A stretch of 64,000 nt of DNA from Oscillospiraceae bacterium (lineage in GTDB: Bacteria; Bacillota; Clostridia; Oscillospirales; CAG-272), in NCBI GenBank assembly GCA_015063325.1, contig SVUK01000017.1:1-64000 (forward strand). The letters are read 5' to 3'. The notes beneath the pieces are model-generated. The model made no database searches. It worked only from the letters and a program-made list of their open reading frames with translations, and was not told the DNA's origin. The position numbers were made by a program, and so were the translations under genes. This document shows positions 62,735 through 64,000 of the stretch, piece by piece (position 1 is the stretch's first letter; every line of letters begins with the position of its first letter).

Positions 62735-63844
62735 TTATTCTTTTACAGCCCAAAAATTCAAATCCCAAGCAGGAATGCCGGCGTCCCGACGCAGATAGAA
62801 ACGGTTGTAAGCAGGGAAGAATTCTTTTACAAAGAGGGGCAGGGCAAAAAAGTCGTCTACCCGGTGATAAACCGATACCATCAGCTTCGGAAAACTGTGC
62901 AAAATGGTTTTGCAAGAGCCTTCCAGCGCCTCGCGCTCCGAGCCTTCTACGTCGTATTTGATAAAATCGACCGGAGATGATGCAACAAAATCGTCCAAAG
63001 GCAAAGCGCGTACCGGACGAATTTTTGCCGGACGAGTTTCTAACGCCGCCGAGCGGTTTGAAAGCGCACCCGAATTGCGGTTGCCGCTACCGTCGAACAG
63101 CAGCTCGGTTTCGGCGTTCCACGCCGCAGCTTCGATCGGATCAATGGAAAAACGTGTTTCCGTTTCGGCAAAGGCGGCAAGCTTGCGGTAGTTGCGCGGA
63201 TCGGGTTCCAACGCAAACACCTTTGTAAGATTCGGCGCAACCTGTGCAAGCTTTTGAATGGTATCGCCTGTATATGCACCCAAATCGGCATAGGTGCGGA
63301 TCGTTTCGGGACGCAAAATATTCTTTGAAATTTCGTCCGGGTCGCTGACTGCTTTCAATAAATAAGCGATGTCACCCGTCCACTTGTAGGTAAGAACAAG
63401 ATCAAAAATTCGTTTGGATTCCTCGTCGGAAAGGAGTTCACGTGCTACAAAAATTTCGTCGCGGTGTTCATTTGCAAACGCACGGGTGAACAGTCCTTCG
63501 CCGAATGAGGGAACATCCGGCGCGAGAAGCGTTGCTTCGCTTGCAATGCGTTTTGCATTTTCCAATACTTCCGGACGGGAGGAACCGAACGCCATCAGCA
63601 CAACCGGTTTTTCCTTGCAGAACCGCTTTTTTGCATCAGCCCATGACGTAACGGGGAAGCCCCGAAAATCCCGGTTTCGCACGAACCCGTCGCTGGCAAA
63701 AATACCGCTGATCAGAATGCTCCGCGCTTCGCAAACGTCTAGAATCTTATCGGCGCCGTTGCCGGTTCCCCAAAGCAAAATGGGACGTTTTTCGGCGTTA
63801 AGTCGCTCCCAAATGTCGGGTAAATCGAATAATTTTTCTATCAT
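62735..63844 (-). CDS. FkbM-family methyltransferase-like protein
   Basis: The protein has 369 residues from the ATG at 63844 (GGAAAGGAG upstream); the open frame extends 26 codons into hydrophobic low-complexity sequence without a site. Residues about 25-110 look like a nucleotide-sugar or Rossmann-type N-terminal domain (PILLWGTGNGADKIL). The C-terminal half has FkbM features: ADLGAYTGDT (SAM binding), VFALEPDPRNYRKL and PVDFIKYDVEGSEREALEG. Likely O-methylates a glycan or natural product. Confidence 0.8.
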   Translation of the reverse strand: MIEKLFDLPDIWERLNAEKRPILLWGTGNGADKILDVCEARSILISGIFASDGFVRNRDFRGFPVTSWADAKKRFCKEKPVVLMAFGSSRPEVLENAKRIASEATLLAPDVPSFGEGLFTRAFANEHRDEIFVARELLSDEESKRIFDLVLTYKWTGDIAYLLKAVSDPDEISKNILRPETIRTYADLGAYTGDTIQKLAQVAPNLTKVFALEPDPRNYRKLAAFAETETRFSIDPIEAAAWNAETELLFDGSGNRNSGALSNRSAALETRPAKIRPVRALPLDDFVASSPVDFIKYDVEGSEREALEGSCKTILHSFPKLMVSVYHRVDDFFALPLFVKEFFPAYNRFYLRRDAGIPAWDLNFWAVKE

Positions 63845-63953
63845 CGGCGCTCCTTTCCAAAAAAAACAATATACAAAACAGAAAAACAGAAAAACAGGAA
63901 ACAGAAAAATAAGAAAAAACAAAAAAACAGGAAAAATATCCCCCGAAAATGAA

Positions 63954-63981
63954 TTGACAAAACAGAAAAAAAGGGTATAAT
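63954..63981 (+). promoter_or_regulatory. promoter reading out of the window
   Basis: TTGACA (63954-63959), 16-bp spacer, TATAAT (63976-63981), divergent from the methyltransferase gene. The DNA at 63845-63950 is low-complexity with repeated AACAGAAA-type units. Confidence 0.75.
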
Positions 63982-64000
63982 TAAGGAAAAAAAAGGGAAA

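Overview
The window looks like the chromosome of an uncultured, probably gut- or rumen-type member of the Clostridia. Support for this: strong Shine-Dalgarno sites, TTGACA/TATAAT promoters, CIRCE-controlled groESL, an Rnf operon, cohesin/dockerin proteins, and YolD, MazF and Gx-transporter type genes. There is a visible break in composition and content near 30 kb. Bases 1-30 kb are AT-rich and hold one long, one-directional accessory cluster. From 31 kb onward the DNA is more GC-rich and mostly housekeeping.

Region 1 (158-29668, all + strand, tight or overlapping junctions) looks like a single very large operon. It encodes a GrpE-like co-chaperone, three Hsp70-like proteins (one fused to a VWA domain, one with damaged ATPase motifs), and a 1036-aa zinc-ribbon/FN3-like scaffold beside a decayed partial copy of itself. 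It also encodes a SUKH protein next to a degenerate HNH-toxin-like protein, small charged coiled-coil proteins around a DUF1292 protein, an RCC1-like protein and a Sel1 protein. The second half carries two HerA/VirD4-like P-loop ATPases, a cytosolic and a membrane-anchored GTPase flanking a GAP1-like protein, a transglutaminase-like protein and several zinc-ribbon or plain membrane proteins. The GAP1/double-GTPase core recalls the NTP-dependent conflict systems defined computationally by the Aravind group; family names are from memory and need profile searches. The combination with a dedicated Hsp70/GrpE machine is the best candidate here for an undescribed system. My inference is a membrane-associated, chaperone- and GTPase-controlled defence or conflict complex.

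Region 2 (29.7-31.2 kb) is the island edge: a terminator, a candidate small RNA, small mobile-element-type ORFs with one broken ribbon-helix-helix-like gene, then tRNA-Met and tRNA-Glu on the minus strand. Region 3 (31.3-38.6 kb) has groES-groEL, a structured RNA resembling 6S RNA, a 39-aa peptide gene, two secreted cohesin or cohesin/dockerin proteins, a frameshifted unknown gene and an inverted pair of palindromic repeats. Region 4 (38.6-53.2 kb) is housekeeping: cardiolipin synthase, alaS, a Y-family polymerase with YolD, tRNA-Pro beside a serine-recombinase scar, mazF, manA, prfB, a PDZ/radical-SAM DUF512 protein, der and obg. Region 5 (53.2-62.1 kb, minus strand) is a flavin and electron-transfer locus: the rnfCDGEAB operon, a NusG-II protein, a Gx transporter, a duplicated lipoprotein with FMN-binding-like motifs, and apbE, the enzyme that attaches FMN to such sites. 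The window ends with a NUDIX hydrolase and an FkbM-type methyltransferase.
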